The notes: generated by a model not told the origin, from the sequence alone. A stretch of 13,804 nucleotides of DNA from Elusimicrobiota bacterium (GCA_031271365.1 JAISVV010000037.1:1-13804); one strand, 5' to 3'. Positions 1-8,294 are shown, counted from the stretch's first letter. A program made the numbers and translations.

Positions 1-820
1 CTACGGGGCCAAAATAATCCCGCAGGTAAAGGCCGGCCATGTTTTCAAGTTCCCGGGCTTCCCAAAGGTGCTGGTATTCTTCGGGGGTAACGGGCAAATC
101 ATATTCAACGCGTTCGTGGCTGTCGTAAACTTCATAGTCCTGCGCGGGCATAAGCTCGTCGTTGATAAACACTTGTTTGTTTTTTATTTCCACTTTCTCG
201 CCCGGCAGCGCGATAACGCGTTTTACAAAATCGCGCCCGTATTGCGGCTCGCCGCAGTTAATTTGCTCTCTGTCTTCGGCGGGGAATTTAAAAACAATAA
301 CGTCGCCGCGTTTTATATCGTTAAACTTTATCAGACGGCTGCCTGTAAAAGGCTCTTTTACGCCATAGGTTATTTTGTTTACAAAAAGGTTGTCGCCCTC
401 TAAAAGCGTATTTCGCATGGAGGCAGAGGGTATCTTAAACGCCTGCACAAACAAAAACATAGCCGCAGCCGCAAAAAACCCGGCAAAGTAAACCGTTTCC
501 GCCCAATCAAGATGCGAGGCGTAAATCTTTTGCGCCGTCTTTTCCTTTGAGTTTTTTGCGCGGTAAATATTAAATCCGGCCCATACGGCCGCCGCCGCAG
601 CAAGCAAAGCCGTGCGGCGCGCGCCAAACCCGCCGCTTATGCCGTTTGCCATCATAAAATTAGCCAGATAATAAAACATAAAAGCGGCCAAAAGCGCAAA
701 AGCCGCGCTAAAGGCGGCAAAAATATTTTTATTTTCAAGCAGTTTTTTCTTTTTTAAATATTTGGCGAGTTTTGCATAAATAAAGGCAGCCGCGCCGACG
801 ATTAAAAGCCTCAGTTCCAT
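1..820 (-). CDS. lepB: Signal peptidase I, 3' end cut by window edge
   Basis: Membrane serine protease that removes signal peptides from exported proteins. The 273 visible residues read without interruption from ATG at 820. The catalytic Ser box is IPSASMRNTL, with nucleophile Ser134, and the catalytic-Lys box is GRDFVKRVIALPGE (195-208), with general base Lys200. The usual Pro of SMxPTL is Asn, a variant I know from other phyla. The C-terminal GDNR-type box lies beyond the edge. Four hydrophobic segments (about 3-18, 33-54, 69-84 and 106-127) precede the active site, so the Ser sits well deeper than in E. coli LepB (Ser90). The start overlaps the last 10 bases of the upstream GT8 gene, and an AGGAGA ribosome site lies inside that gene, so translation is probably coupled. 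Family assignment is firm; the exact start is likely. Confidence 0.95.
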   Translation of the reverse strand, partial: MELRLLIVGAAAFIYAKLAKYLKKKKLLENKNIFAAFSAAFALLAAFMFYYLANFMMANGISGGFGARRTALLAAAAAVWAGFNIYRAKNSKEKTAQKIYASHLDWAETVYFAGFFAAAAMFLFVQAFKIPSASMRNTLLEGDNLFVNKITYGVKEPFTGSRLIKFNDIKRGDVIVFKFPAEDREQINCGEPQYGRDFVKRVIALPGEKVEIKNKQVFINDELMPAQDYEVYDSHERVEYDLPVTPEEYQHLWEARELENMAGLYLRDYFGPV

Positions 821-1740
821 TTTAGCAGTCTCCTGTTATTGCCGTCAAAACGTCTTTTGTTGATATAATTAAAAAGCGTCCATAAAACCGGTATTTTTTC
901 TATCCAAAGCCGCGCTTTAAAAGCCAGCGCCGGCAGCAACGCGGTTTTTTGTTTTTCAAACGGCTTGCCGCCTAAAGCCAGCCACTGCAGGTAAAAGCCG
1001 TTCCATTGCGCCAAGCGGTAATTATTCCAAAACTTATTTGGCCCCATGGCGTGTAAAATTTTAGCTTCGCTTATTTTAACGGGGTAGCTAAACGGCTGGG
1101 CGTTATATACGCGCGGCACGTCGGATATTTGCCATTTAAAATGCTGTGCGGCCAGGTTTAAAACGGCCTGGTCCGGGCATTTTAAAGCGGGGGCAAGGTT
1201 TTTTGTTTGTTGATAAAGCCAGGTTTTGATTTCCTGCGCGTTTGGCAAAGTATCTTTTAGCAGCAAAAGGCCGGAGTTGTAATTTTCAGCCGCCATATCA
1301 TAGCCGGCGGCCGGCGTAAAAAAGTTAAAGATAAGCGCATTATAATCTTTACTCATGCTAACCGGGTTTTTAGCGTCGCCGAATAACTTTTTAAACTCTT
1401 TTAAAACCAAAATATCGCTGTCCAGCCAAAGCACGTGCCGGTAGTCCCGCAGCAGCGAAAAACATTCATAGCGCGCAAAGGTAAGCTCGCTGTAAAGGCC
1501 CAGCGTTTGGATTTGCCGCGCCTCAAAAGGCAGTTTAAAAGGCAAAAAATCAACCGGCGCTATTTTTTGCAGGGCTTCTTTGTTTTGCGCGCTCATATTA
1601 TTGGTAAACACAAAAAAATCCGCCTCTTTAAACAGCAGCGGGGAATTTGTCTTAAAACTAAGCAGCGCCGCGCCCAAAGCGAAGGCAAATTTTTCGTCGG
1701 CGGCAAAAACCGCGGCCAATCGTTTTTTGGCTTTATTCAT
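811..1740 (-). CDS. GT8-family glycosyltransferase
   Basis: Predicted retaining glycosyltransferase of family 8 (glycogenin/LPS galactosyltransferase type), 309 residues, which transfers a hexose from a nucleotide sugar. Visible signatures are the DxD metal/nucleotide site in HVLWLDSDILV (Asp107, Asp109), ENYNSGLLLLK (152-162), CPDQAVLN (188-195) and a late His-Gly pair in ILHAMGPNKFW (228-238). All match the GT8 order. There is no signal peptide, so it is probably cytosolic or peripheral. It is the middle gene of a leftward trio, 18 bp after the GH13 gene and overlapping lepB by 10 bp. No Shine-Dalgarno precedes the ATG; instead a TATAAT lies 6 nt upstream. Acceptor and sugar cannot be told from sequence; LPS, surface glycan or storage glycan are all possible. 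Confidence 0.82.
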   Translation of the reverse strand: MNKAKKRLAAVFAADEKFAFALGAALLSFKTNSPLLFKEADFFVFTNNMSAQNKEALQKIAPVDFLPFKLPFEARQIQTLGLYSELTFARYECFSLLRDYRHVLWLDSDILVLKEFKKLFGDAKNPVSMSKDYNALIFNFFTPAAGYDMAAENYNSGLLLLKDTLPNAQEIKTWLYQQTKNLAPALKCPDQAVLNLAAQHFKWQISDVPRVYNAQPFSYPVKISEAKILHAMGPNKFWNNYRLAQWNGFYLQWLALGGKPFEKQKTALLPALAFKARLWIEKIPVLWTLFNYINKRRFDGNNRRLLKWN

Positions 1741-1746
1741 GTAAAA

Positions 1747-1752
1747 ATTATA
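1747..1752 (-). promoter_or_regulatory. Possible -10 box for the GT8 gene
   Basis: On the minus strand this reads TATAAT, a perfect -10 hexamer, 6 nt before the GT8 start codon, in the 18-bp gap after the GH13 gene. No recognisable -35 lies 16-18 nt upstream and no Shine-Dalgarno precedes the ATG. If used, the transcript would be leaderless. The gap is AT-rich, so chance is possible. Confidence 0.25.
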
Positions 1753-1758
1753 ACAATT

Positions 1759-3225
1759 TTAAAAATCCACGCTTAGGATTTTGCTTTCAAACGGCTTAAA
1801 CTCCAGCGTAAGGCCGTTTGCTTTAACTTCGCTTAAAGGCAGGTTGATATGGCTTTTGGTAAGTTCTTCTTTAATAAAAATATTTTTGCCTTCGGGCAGT
1901 TTATCTACGCGTAAGATACAGCGCGAAGGCCGGTCGCTGTAATTTATAACCACCGTTTTGCAGGTGGTAAGCTGCGTCCAGTGCCAGGCAAGTATATTGC
2001 GGTAGCTTTCGTCGGTATCATTAATCGGTTTTGTATTTTTAAGCACCCATTGCCCGCCGTGGAAACACGGGTGGTCAACAGCCTCCAGTAATGTTTTATA
2101 AAAGGCTTCGCAGGCTTTATCTTCCACAAATTCGCCGGTAAAGTATTGTATGGGCAGGCGCCGCTTCTCCCCGCGCAGCTGCCGCGCGGTAAACAGCCGC
2201 AGGCCGGGTATGGTGGAAATTATTACAGCCGCCGCCATAGATTTTTGCGGCCCAAAGGCTGTTACGGGCTCTTCCTCGTCGTGGTTAGAGATAAAGCGTA
2301 TAGAACGCATTTGATACAAATGCTCCGCGTTTAAATGCCCTTGTATATCCTGCGCGTTGGATTTTAAAAGCCTGTCGTACAAAATTTTATCGTAGGTAAA
2401 ATCAAAGCCCAGCTCCTGCACTTCCCATTCCAGGCCCCAGTACACCTCCGCGCCAAAGACAAAAAAAGGCTGCTCGCGGCGCACGGCTTCTATGGCGTCG
2501 GGCCAAAACTCTTCCCGCGGGGTTTCTTCCTGCACGTAGCGGCCCCAGGTGTCTTTAAAAACTTTGTTTAACATCAGCATAACCATATCGCAGCGCAGCC
2601 CGTCGCACATTTGCGATACGCGCTGCAGCTCGCCCGTCAAATAAGCCCGCGCTTTGGGGTTAAAGTGATTAATTTGCACGGTATCCGTCCAGGGGGGGAA
2701 GTACGGGTCCCGCCCGTGGGCCAGCCAGTCGCCGTTTTTGGTTTGGAAAAACAGGCTTTTATCCTGCGGCTCGCCCTTGCTGCGGACAAAAATTTCCGGC
2801 TCGGTTAAGGTAAGCGGATGGTCTATTGCAAAATGATTAGCGGCAAAGTCTAAAATAAGGTTTATGCCCAAGTCGTTAAGGCGCTCTCTGAATTTTTGCA
2901 ACGCGCCGTCGCCGCCTAAAAAGGCGTCCGTTTCATAAGCGGATATAGAATATTGAGAGCCTAAAATCTCTTCCTTTTTATAATCGGGTTTTATTTGGGC
3001 TATAGAATTGTTTATGCCTTTATCGTTGCGGGCAATCTCGCGCGAGGCAAGGCTTTCTTTCCACACGCCCATAAGCCAAAGGCCGTCAAAGCCCCGGGCT
3101 TTAAAATCCAAAAGATAGCTTTCCGGCACATTGGCCAAAGTAATGGCGTTATTGCCGGTTAAAAGCTGTATTCTTTTTATCCAATTGCGCGCGTTAACTT
3201 CCAATACATGAGGATTAGTTCTCAT
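1759..3225 (-). CDS. GH13 alpha-amylase-family protein
   Basis: TIM-barrel glycoside hydrolase or transglycosidase of family GH13, 488 residues. All four conserved regions are intact: region I LILDFAANH (Asp126, Asn130, His131), region II DGLRCDMVM (nucleophile Asp213), region III FGAEVYW (general acid/base Glu260) and region IV FISNHDE (His315, Asp316). It is therefore probably active on alpha-glucosidic bonds. A segment around 170-190 (AHGRDPYFPPWTDTVQINHF) recalls a poorly characterised cytoplasmic GH13 group; subfamily and substrate are not determined. No signal peptide or carbohydrate-binding module is visible. An AAGGGG ribosome site lies about 10 nt upstream. It heads the leftward operon and shares a short divergent spacer with a TreT-like glycosyltransferase, suggesting linked trehalose or alpha-glucan metabolism (inference). 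Confidence 0.88.
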   Translation of the reverse strand: MRTNPHVLEVNARNWIKRIQLLTGNNAITLANVPESYLLDFKARGFDGLWLMGVWKESLASREIARNDKGINNSIAQIKPDYKKEEILGSQYSISAYETDAFLGGDGALQKFRERLNDLGINLILDFAANHFAIDHPLTLTEPEIFVRSKGEPQDKSLFFQTKNGDWLAHGRDPYFPPWTDTVQINHFNPKARAYLTGELQRVSQMCDGLRCDMVMLMLNKVFKDTWGRYVQEETPREEFWPDAIEAVRREQPFFVFGAEVYWGLEWEVQELGFDFTYDKILYDRLLKSNAQDIQGHLNAEHLYQMRSIRFISNHDEEEPVTAFGPQKSMAAAVIISTIPGLRLFTARQLRGEKRRLPIQYFTGEFVEDKACEAFYKTLLEAVDHPCFHGGQWVLKNTKPINDTDESYRNILAWHWTQLTTCKTVVINYSDRPSRCILRVDKLPEGKNIFIKEELTKSHINLPLSEVKANGLTLEFKPFESKILSVDF

Positions 3226-3323
3226 ATTGGCTTACCCCTTTTAGCAATGGTAACACTTTAAAACCAAAAAGTCCACCTTAAAGCGGGGTTTATTCTTCCC
3301 TTTAAAAAAACTAAAATAAACAC
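3226..3323. promoter_or_regulatory. Divergent intergenic region with promoters for both operons
   Basis: This 98-bp AT-rich spacer separates the leftward GH13-GT8-lepB genes from the rightward TreT/ATP synthase unit, so it should contain promoters for both. On the plus strand TAAAAT at 3312-3317 lies 6 nt before the start codon at 3324, with no Shine-Dalgarno and no clear -35. On the minus strand an AAGGGG ribosome site serves the GH13 gene. No operator palindrome is evident. Because the genes from 3324 to about 10123 are packed with overlaps or gaps of at most 19 bp, this is the likeliest promoter region for the ATP synthase genes. Confidence 0.55.
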
Positions 3324-4502
3324 ATGGGTAACTTAGAAAATTTGCAAAAGGCCAGCGGCGTAGGCGTCTGGGACTTAAAAGAAGCGTATAAAGCCGCCGG
3401 TAATCTGCGCCTTAATATTATCACCGCCGGCCGCTACGGCAGCGGCGTGAGCGAGATTTTCTCCCGCGCAAACGAATACTTTAACGAGCTAGGCCTCTTT
3501 AGTAATTGGGAAAATATTATAGCCGGCGAAGAGTTTTTTAATCTGGCTAAAAAAATAACCAATGCAGTGACGCTTGGCAGCGAAGTAAGCTTAAAAGAGC
3601 TGCGCCGCTTTGAGCAGCTTTCCTACGAGCTTAACATAGACACCAACTACGACGCCGTTTATATCAACGACCACGCCCCCTTAATAGCCGCGCAAATGTC
3701 TGCCGCGCAAAAAATTTTCCGGGCGCATTTGGATATGTCGCGCGCCAATGATTTAGCGTGGGATTTTTTAAAGCCCTTTATAGAAAGCTGCGAGCATATA
3801 ATTTTTACGGACCCTTCCTTCCACAAGCCGCTGAAAGGCGATATCCGCTACATAACCCCCACTATAGACCCGGGCTCGCCCAAAAACCATTTTGTGCCGC
3901 GGCAGGACGCGCTTAAAGTTTTAAAAGAATACAAAATCCCCGCCGATAAGCCGATAATCACCCAGGTAGGCCGCTTTGACGCCATGAAAGACCCCCTTGG
4001 CGTAATAGACGCCTTTAACCTCGTGCGCCAAGAGAGGCCCTGCACGCTTATCTTGGCCGGCGGCCACGCGCAGGACGACCCGCAGTCGCAGCAAGTCTAC
4101 CAAGAAGCCTTAGAAAAAGCGGCCGGCAGCAAAGACATCTTTTTACTTGCCATAAACCGGCAGGATTATAAAATAGCCGCCCTGCAAAGCGTAAGCGACG
4201 TAATTTTGCAAAAAAGCATAGCCGAAAGTTTCGGCCTTGCCATCACCGAAGCCTTGTGGAAAGAAAAGCCCGTCGTAGCCAGTAATATTGGCGGCATACC
4301 GCTGCAAATAAAAGACGGCAAAACCGGCCTTTTGTGCCATGATATAGAAAGCTGCGCCAACGCCCTTTTGCGGCTTTTAGAAGATAAAGCCCTTGGCGTA
4401 AAACTGGGCAAAAACGGCCACTCTTTGGTGCGCGAAAAGTTTTTAATCACGAGCGAACTTTGGCAGCATTTGCCGGTTTTTAAAAGTATAATGGAAATAT
4501 GA
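3324..4502 (+). CDS. GT4 glycosyltransferase, trehalose synthase (TreT)-like
   Basis: GT-B fold, family 4 glycosyltransferase, 392 residues. It resembles TreT, which makes trehalose reversibly from NDP-glucose and glucose. Matching features run in TreT order: an N-terminal glycine-rich motif GRYGSGVSEIF (36-46), an acceptor-side RAHLDMS (133-139), the linker ITPTIDPGSPKN (177-188), the GRFD/KDP donor motif (216-224) and the EX7E signature in AESFGLAITEALW (Glu301, Glu309) followed by KPVVASNIGGIPLQI. Length fits the family. The start lacks a Shine-Dalgarno and a TAAAAT lies 6 nt upstream, which may mean a leaderless mRNA. The stop overlaps the atpI start as ATGA, so this gene is translationally coupled to the ATP synthase operon. 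Family is secure; trehalose synthesis as the actual reaction is inferred from motif resemblance. Confidence 0.72.
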   Translation: MGNLENLQKASGVGVWDLKEAYKAAGNLRLNIITAGRYGSGVSEIFSRANEYFNELGLFSNWENIIAGEEFFNLAKKITNAVTLGSEVSLKELRRFEQLSYELNIDTNYDAVYINDHAPLIAAQMSAAQKIFRAHLDMSRANDLAWDFLKPFIESCEHIIFTDPSFHKPLKGDIRYITPTIDPGSPKNHFVPRQDALKVLKEYKIPADKPIITQVGRFDAMKDPLGVIDAFNLVRQERPCTLILAGGHAQDDPQSQQVYQEALEKAAGSKDIFLLAINRQDYKIAALQSVSDVILQKSIAESFGLAITEALWKEKPVVASNIGGIPLQIKDGKTGLLCHDIESCANALLRLLEDKALGVKLGKNGHSLVREKFLITSELWQHLPVFKSIMEI

Positions 4503-4732
4503 TAGAAAAGGGCGATCACGTTCTAATTGCCGGCCTTGGCATGGAGTTTGCGCTCACCATGAGCCTGGGTTTCTTCGGCGGCCGGTGGCTGGATGTTAAA
4601 TTTGCAACAACGCCGTGGCTTATGCTTTTATGCTGCGCTTTGGCCTTTGCCCTTGCTATGTACATTTTAATTAAAAGCGCGCGCGCCGCGGCGGCAAACA
4701 AAGCCGCGCGCGCGCAAGAAGACAAAAAATGA
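4499..4732 (+). CDS. atpI: AtpI/AtpZ-family ATP synthase accessory protein
   Basis: Small membrane protein of 77 residues, of the kind found at the head of many bacterial F-ATPase operons and thought to assist c-ring assembly or ion handling. Two hydrophobic helices are visible (about 8-28 and 39-59). The first holds a Gly-rich segment ending in GGRWLD (27-32), then TTPW begins the second helix, as in the ATPase_gene1 group. A basic Ala/Lys/Arg tail follows. It starts within the ATGA overlap with the GT4 gene and ends in another ATGA overlap with atpB, so it is locked into the operon. Position and topology support the call more than sequence identity does. Confidence 0.83.
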   Translation: MIEKGDHVLIAGLGMEFALTMSLGFFGGRWLDVKFATTPWLMLLCCALAFALAMYILIKSARAAAANKAARAQEDKK

Positions 4733-5484
4733 TAGTAGAGCTTCTAGAACATCATATAGTAAGCAATTACGCCGTATTCGGGTTTAACCTCTTCGGTAAA
4801 CTGATAAACGTCGGCGTGTACGAGTTTTTTTTAACGCTTATCTGCGCGCTTTTAATACTGCTTTTGCCGCTGGCGGCGCGGCGCAAAGGCGGGCGCATAA
4901 AAACGGCTTTAGAGCTTTTTGTAAGTTTTGTGCGCGACAATATAGTAATACCCAATCTAGGCGAGCGCGCCGGCCAAAGGTTTTTGCCTTTCTTCTGCAC
5001 GCTGATGCTTTTTTTACTTTTTGCAAATTACCTGGGCTTAGTGCCGCAAACGCATACCGTTACGGCAAATATTTCTATAACCCTGGGCATGGCGCTTGTA
5101 AGCGGCTCGTTTATAATAGCTTTAAGCCTTAAAGAAAACGGCGCGGCGGGTTTTTTAAAAACCTTTGTGCCCTCCGGCGTGCCGGTTTATCTGGCGCCCG
5201 TCATCTTCCCGCTGGAAGTGATTAGCCTCTTTATCCGCGTTTTTGTTTTGGCGATAAGGCTTTTTGCAAATATGGCCGCCGGGCATATGGTGCTTTTGGG
5301 GCTTTTCGGTTTTATTTTCCTGCTGGGCGCAAAAAGCGCGGTTTTGGGTTACGGCTCTTCCGCGGGCGTGCTGGGCATGACTTTATTTGTAACAATTTTA
5401 GAATTACTTGTAGCGGCAATACAGGCTTATGTTTTTACTTTGCTTACGGCAATATTCGCAGGCCTGCAAATGCGCGCGCATTAA
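4729..5484 (+). CDS. atpB: F-type ATP synthase subunit a
   Basis: Integral Fo subunit that carries protons between membrane faces and the c ring. It has 251 residues and several long hydrophobic helices. The essential arginine is in LAIRLFANMAAGH (Arg177), with His186 at the position of E. coli Glu219. The last helix carries ELLVAAIQAYVF (Glu225, Gln232), the usual arrangement outside the enterobacterial type. The segment ANYLGLVPQ (99-107) is also typical. The start overlaps the atpI stop (ATGA), and the stop abuts the strong ribosome site of atpE. Length and motifs are normal. Confidence 0.97.
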   Translation: MIVELLEHHIVSNYAVFGFNLFGKLINVGVYEFFLTLICALLILLLPLAARRKGGRIKTALELFVSFVRDNIVIPNLGERAGQRFLPFFCTLMLFLLFANYLGLVPQTHTVTANISITLGMALVSGSFIIALSLKENGAAGFLKTFVPSGVPVYLAPVIFPLEVISLFIRVFVLAIRLFANMAAGHMVLLGLFGFIFLLGAKSAVLGYGSSAGVLGMTLFVTILELLVAAIQAYVFTLLTAIFAGLQMRAH

Positions 5485-5490
5485 AGGAGA
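5484..5490 (+). promoter_or_regulatory. Strong ribosome binding site of atpE
   Basis: AAGGAGA begins at the last base of the atpB stop, 7 nt before the atpE ATG at 5498. It is the best Shine-Dalgarno in the atp operon, where other genes rely on overlaps or weak sites. This fits the need for many c subunits per enzyme. It also fixes the atpE start against an upstream in-frame ATG at 5429. Confidence 0.8.
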
Positions 5491-5497
5491 ACGCATT

Positions 5498-5725
5498 ATG
5501 GAACTTGAAGTGCTTAAATTCGTTGCCGCGGCTTTTGGCGCGGGGCTCGCCGTTATCGGCGGGGCGCTGGGCATAGGCAAAATCGGTGTGGCCGCTTTGG
5601 AAGCCACCGGCCGCCAGCCGGAAGTTGCCGCCAAAGCGCAAATCACCATGATTATCGCCGCCGCTTTGGTGGAAGGCGCAACCTTCTTCGGCCTTATTAT
5701 CTGCATGGTAATGCTGTTTATCTAA
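5498..5725 (+). CDS. atpE: F-type ATP synthase subunit c
   Basis: Hairpin proteolipid that forms the rotating c ring, 75 residues. Helix 1 contains the glycine repeat around AVIGGALGIGKIG (18-30). The cytoplasmic loop is RQPE (39-42). Helix 2 carries the ion-binding Glu59 in AALVEGATFFGL. The residues that mark sodium-binding rings (Gln in helix 1, Ser-Thr after the Glu) are absent: Ile replaces the Gln by alignment, and Gly-Ala follow the Glu. Proton coupling is therefore expected. The start was chosen because AAGGAGA lies 7 nt upstream and the product then has normal length; the in-frame ATG at 5429 would add an implausible extension inside atpB. Confidence 0.96.
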   Translation: MELEVLKFVAAAFGAGLAVIGGALGIGKIGVAALEATGRQPEVAAKAQITMIIAAALVEGATFFGLIICMVMLFI

Positions 5726-5743
5726 ACGCCGCAAAAGGATAGT

Positions 5744-6238
5744 ATGGACAAGTTATTACAACCCGATTTCGGGCTGGTTTTTTGGACTATAGTAAACTTT
5801 TTACTATTGGTTTTTGTGCTGGCAAAATTTGCCTGGAGGCCCGTTATTTCCGCCCTGGACGCGCGCGAAAAACAGGTTAAAGACGATATTTCCGCCGCCA
5901 AAGCCGCCAACGAAGAAGCCCAAAAAATCAAAACGGGTTTACAGGCGCAGCTTGACGCTTTGGCGCGCCAAAGCGCCGCCAAGCTGCAGGAGGCCGCGGC
6001 CCTGGGCGAGGTTGAAAAGCAAAAAATCATCGCCCTGGCCAAAGAAGAAGCGCAAAAATTAATACAAAACGCCCGGGCGCAAATAGAAACGCAAACCCAA
6101 AAAGCCGTGCAGGATATAAAAAAAGAAATCGCCGGCATTACCATGCTTGCCGTGCAAAAAGTTATACAGCGGCAGGCAGACGCGCAAACCGGCAAGCGTC
6201 TGGTGGACGACTTGCTAAAGGACATTAAAACAAAATGA
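5744..6238 (+). CDS. atpF: F-type ATP synthase subunit b
   Basis: Peripheral-stalk subunit that links subunit a to F1 through the delta subunit. It has 164 residues: one N-terminal membrane helix (about 10-29), the conserved KFAWRPV just after it (28-34), then a long Ala/Glu/Lys/Gln-rich region (about 40-150) expected to be an extended right-handed coiled coil. Only one b gene is present, so the stalk is probably a homodimer. An AAAAGGA ribosome site lies 4 nt before the ATG. The stop overlaps the atpH start as ATGA. Confidence 0.95.
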   Translation: MDKLLQPDFGLVFWTIVNFLLLVFVLAKFAWRPVISALDAREKQVKDDISAAKAANEEAQKIKTGLQAQLDALARQSAAKLQEAAALGEVEKQKIIALAKEEAQKLIQNARAQIETQTQKAVQDIKKEIAGITMLAVQKVIQRQADAQTGKRLVDDLLKDIKTK

Positions 6239-6762
6239 AGCCCAATACTTTGGCTTTAGCCCGCCGCTACGCCCGTGCGTACGACAGCGTGGCCAAAGAC
6301 AATAAAGAAGCCGCCTCAAATTTGCAAGCCTATCAAAACGCCTTAACCGCGCTTGACGCGGCGCGCGGGGCTTTAATAAACCCTGTGCTGCCCTTCAGCG
6401 TTAAAGAAGAGCTGCTCTGTAAAATCTTAGCGCAGGATAAAGCCGCCGCTTTTATAAAACTGCTTGTGCTGGAAAAAAGGTTCCCTTTAGCGCGCGGTAT
6501 CGAAGAAGAACTGCAAAATTTATTGGACGCGAGAGAAGGCGTAACGCGCGTGCAAATAACCGCCGCGGCGGAGCTGCCCGCCGCGGAAAAAGAAAAACTT
6601 AACGCCGCGCTAAACCGGTACTTCGGCGGCCAAACCGCCGCGCGCTACGAGGTGGATAAGGCTTTGCTCGCCGGCGTAAAAATACGCCGGGGCGATTTAA
6701 TTATAGACGGCAGCGCGCAGGGCCGCGTAACGCGTCTTACCAAAATTTTAACGGATAAATAA
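6235..6762 (+). CDS. atpH: F-type ATP synthase subunit delta
   Basis: F1 subunit delta (OSCP) that caps the alpha3beta3 hexamer and holds the b stalk. It has 175 residues with a helical N-terminal domain beginning [11 protein letters not shown] (6-16). The C-terminal signature at 144-164 includes [11 protein letters not shown] and IDGSAQGR, as in other delta subunits. It starts in an ATGA overlap with atpF and ends one base before atpA. Length is typical. Confidence 0.95.
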   Translation: MKPNTLALARRYARAYDSVAKDNKEAASNLQAYQNALTALDAARGALINPVLPFSVKEELLCKILAQDKAAAFIKLLVLEKRFPLARGIEEELQNLLDAREGVTRVQITAAAELPAAEKEKLNAALNRYFGGQTAARYEVDKALLAGVKIRRGDLIIDGSAQGRVTRLTKILTDK

Positions 6763-6763
6763 T

Positions 6764-8290
6764 ATGGCTATAAAACCCGAGGAAATAACTTCAATAATCA
6801 AAGAACGCATACAAAACTTTGTGCCGGCTGCGCAAATCAGCGAAGCCGGCTCGGTAATCAGCGTGGGCGACGGCATTGCGCGCGTATACGGCCTTAAAAA
6901 CGCCGTCGCCGGCGAACTTTTGGATTTTGAAGGCGGCGTAAAAGGCCTGGTGCAAAATTTGGAATACGATAATATCGGCTGCGTGCTTTTAGGCCCGGAC
7001 ACCGATATAAAAGAAGGCTCGCTTGTAAAGCGCACCGGCAAAGTTATAAGCGTGCCCGTGGGCGAGGCTCTTTTAGGCCGCGTTGTAAGCCCGCTGGGCG
7101 AGGCTTTAGACGGTCTGGGCCCGGTAAAAACAACGGAAACCCGCCCGATGGAAGTTGTCGCCCCCGGCGTGGCCGAGCGCGCGCCGGTAAAGCAGCCTTT
7201 GCAAACCGGCCTTAAAGCTATAGACGCCATGGTCCCCATAGGCAAAGGCCAGCGCGAACTTATCATAGGCGACCGCCAAACCGGCAAAACCGCTATTGCC
7301 ATAGACGCCGTTATCAATCAAAAACGGCAGGGCGAAGGCGTTATCTGCATCTACGTTGCCATAGGCCAAAAACAAAGCACCGTCGCGCAGGTTGTGCAAA
7401 CTTTAAAAGAGGCGGGCGCCATGGATTACACTATAGTCGTCGCCGCCACCGCGTCTGACCCTGCCTCCCTGCTCTACGCCGCGCCCTACGCCGCCGCCGC
7501 CATGGGCGAATATTTTATGTGGAAAGGCAAAGACGTTCTGATTATTTATGACGATTTATCCAAGCACGCCCAAGCCTACAGGCAAATGTCTCTGCTGCTG
7601 CGCCGCCCCCCGGGCCGCGAGGCTTATCCGGGCGACGTTTTTTATCTGCACTCGCGTCTTTTAGAGCGCGCGTGCAAACTTAATGATAAAAACGGCGGCG
7701 GCTCCATGACCGCGCTGCCGATTATAGAAACGCAGGCCAACGATATTTCGGCCTATATCCCGACAAACGTAATCTCTATCACCGACGGGCAGATTTATTT
7801 GGATACAAATATCTTCCGCTCGGGCATAAAGCCGGCGGTAGATGTGGGGTTGTCCGTTTCCCGCGTGGGGGGCAGCGCGCAAAAGAAAGCCATGCGCTCG
7901 GTAAGCGGCACGCTGAGGATTGATTTGGCGCAGTACCAGGAGTTAGAAAGTTTCGCCCAATTCGGCTCGGAGCTTGATAAAGAATCGCAGGCCCAGCTTG
8001 CGCGCGGCGCGCGCATGAAAGAGCTTTTAAAACAGCCGCAGTACAGCCCCATGCTTATGCAGGAGCAGGCGCTCTCGCTGTTTGCCGGCACCAACGGCTA
8101 CGTAGACGACATCGCCGTAAACGAAGTGCTGCGCTTTGAGCGCGAAATGCTTGCCTGCGCCAAAGCCAAATACCCGCAGCTGTTAGAAAAAATATCTAAA
8201 GCCGCGGCTTTTGACGATAATCTAAAAAAAGAAGCAACCGCTTTCTTGGACGAATTTAAACCAATGTTTAAAACACAGGAGAAAAAATAA
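6764..8290 (+). CDS. atpA: F-type ATP synthase subunit alpha
   Basis: Non-catalytic nucleotide-binding subunit of F1, 508 residues, which contributes the arginine finger to the catalytic sites. Visible features are the beta-barrel N-terminal domain, Walker A GDRQTGKT (169-176), Walker [13 protein letters not shown] (258-269), [12 protein letters not shown] (280-291) and [10 protein letters not shown] with the finger Arg367. The C-terminal helical domain is complete. It starts one base after atpH and ends 4 bp before the epimerase gene rather than before atpG, where it would normally be followed by gamma. No missing residues were seen. Confidence 0.98.
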   Translation: MAIKPEEITSIIKERIQNFVPAAQISEAGSVISVGDGIARVYGLKNAVAGELLDFEGGVKGLVQNLEYDNIGCVLLGPDTDIKEGSLVKRTGKVISVPVGEALLGRVVSPLGEALDGLGPVKTTETRPMEVVAPGVAERAPVKQPLQTGLKAIDAMVPIGKGQRELIIGDRQTGKTAIAIDAVINQKRQGEGVICIYVAIGQKQSTVAQVVQTLKEAGAMDYTIVVAATASDPASLLYAAPYAAAAMGEYFMWKGKDVLIIYDDLSKHAQAYRQMSLLLRRPPGREAYPGDVFYLHSRLLERACKLNDKNGGGSMTALPIIETQANDISAYIPTNVISITDGQIYLDTNIFRSGIKPAVDVGLSVSRVGGSAQKKAMRSVSGTLRIDLAQYQELESFAQFGSELDKESQAQLARGARMKELLKQPQYSPMLMQEQALSLFAGTNGYVDDIAVNEVLRFEREMLACAKAKYPQLLEKISKAAAFDDNLKKEATAFLDEFKPMFKTQEKK

Positions 8291-8294
8291 AAAT

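Noticed and set aside
5429..5497. Longer atpE beginning at 5429
   Set aside because: It lies within the end of atpB; the strong ribosome site and family length point to 5498.
5498..5725. Sodium-dependent ATP synthase
   Set aside because: The c subunit lacks the helix-1 Gln and the Ser-Thr after Glu59 that mark sodium-binding rings.
5722..6225. Long minus-strand open frame opposite atpF
   Set aside because: It is Ser/Cys/Ala-rich, of the kind produced opposite Ala/Lys-rich coding sequence, and atpF has clear family features. Similar antisense frames opposite atpA, atpD and atpH were dropped for the same reason.
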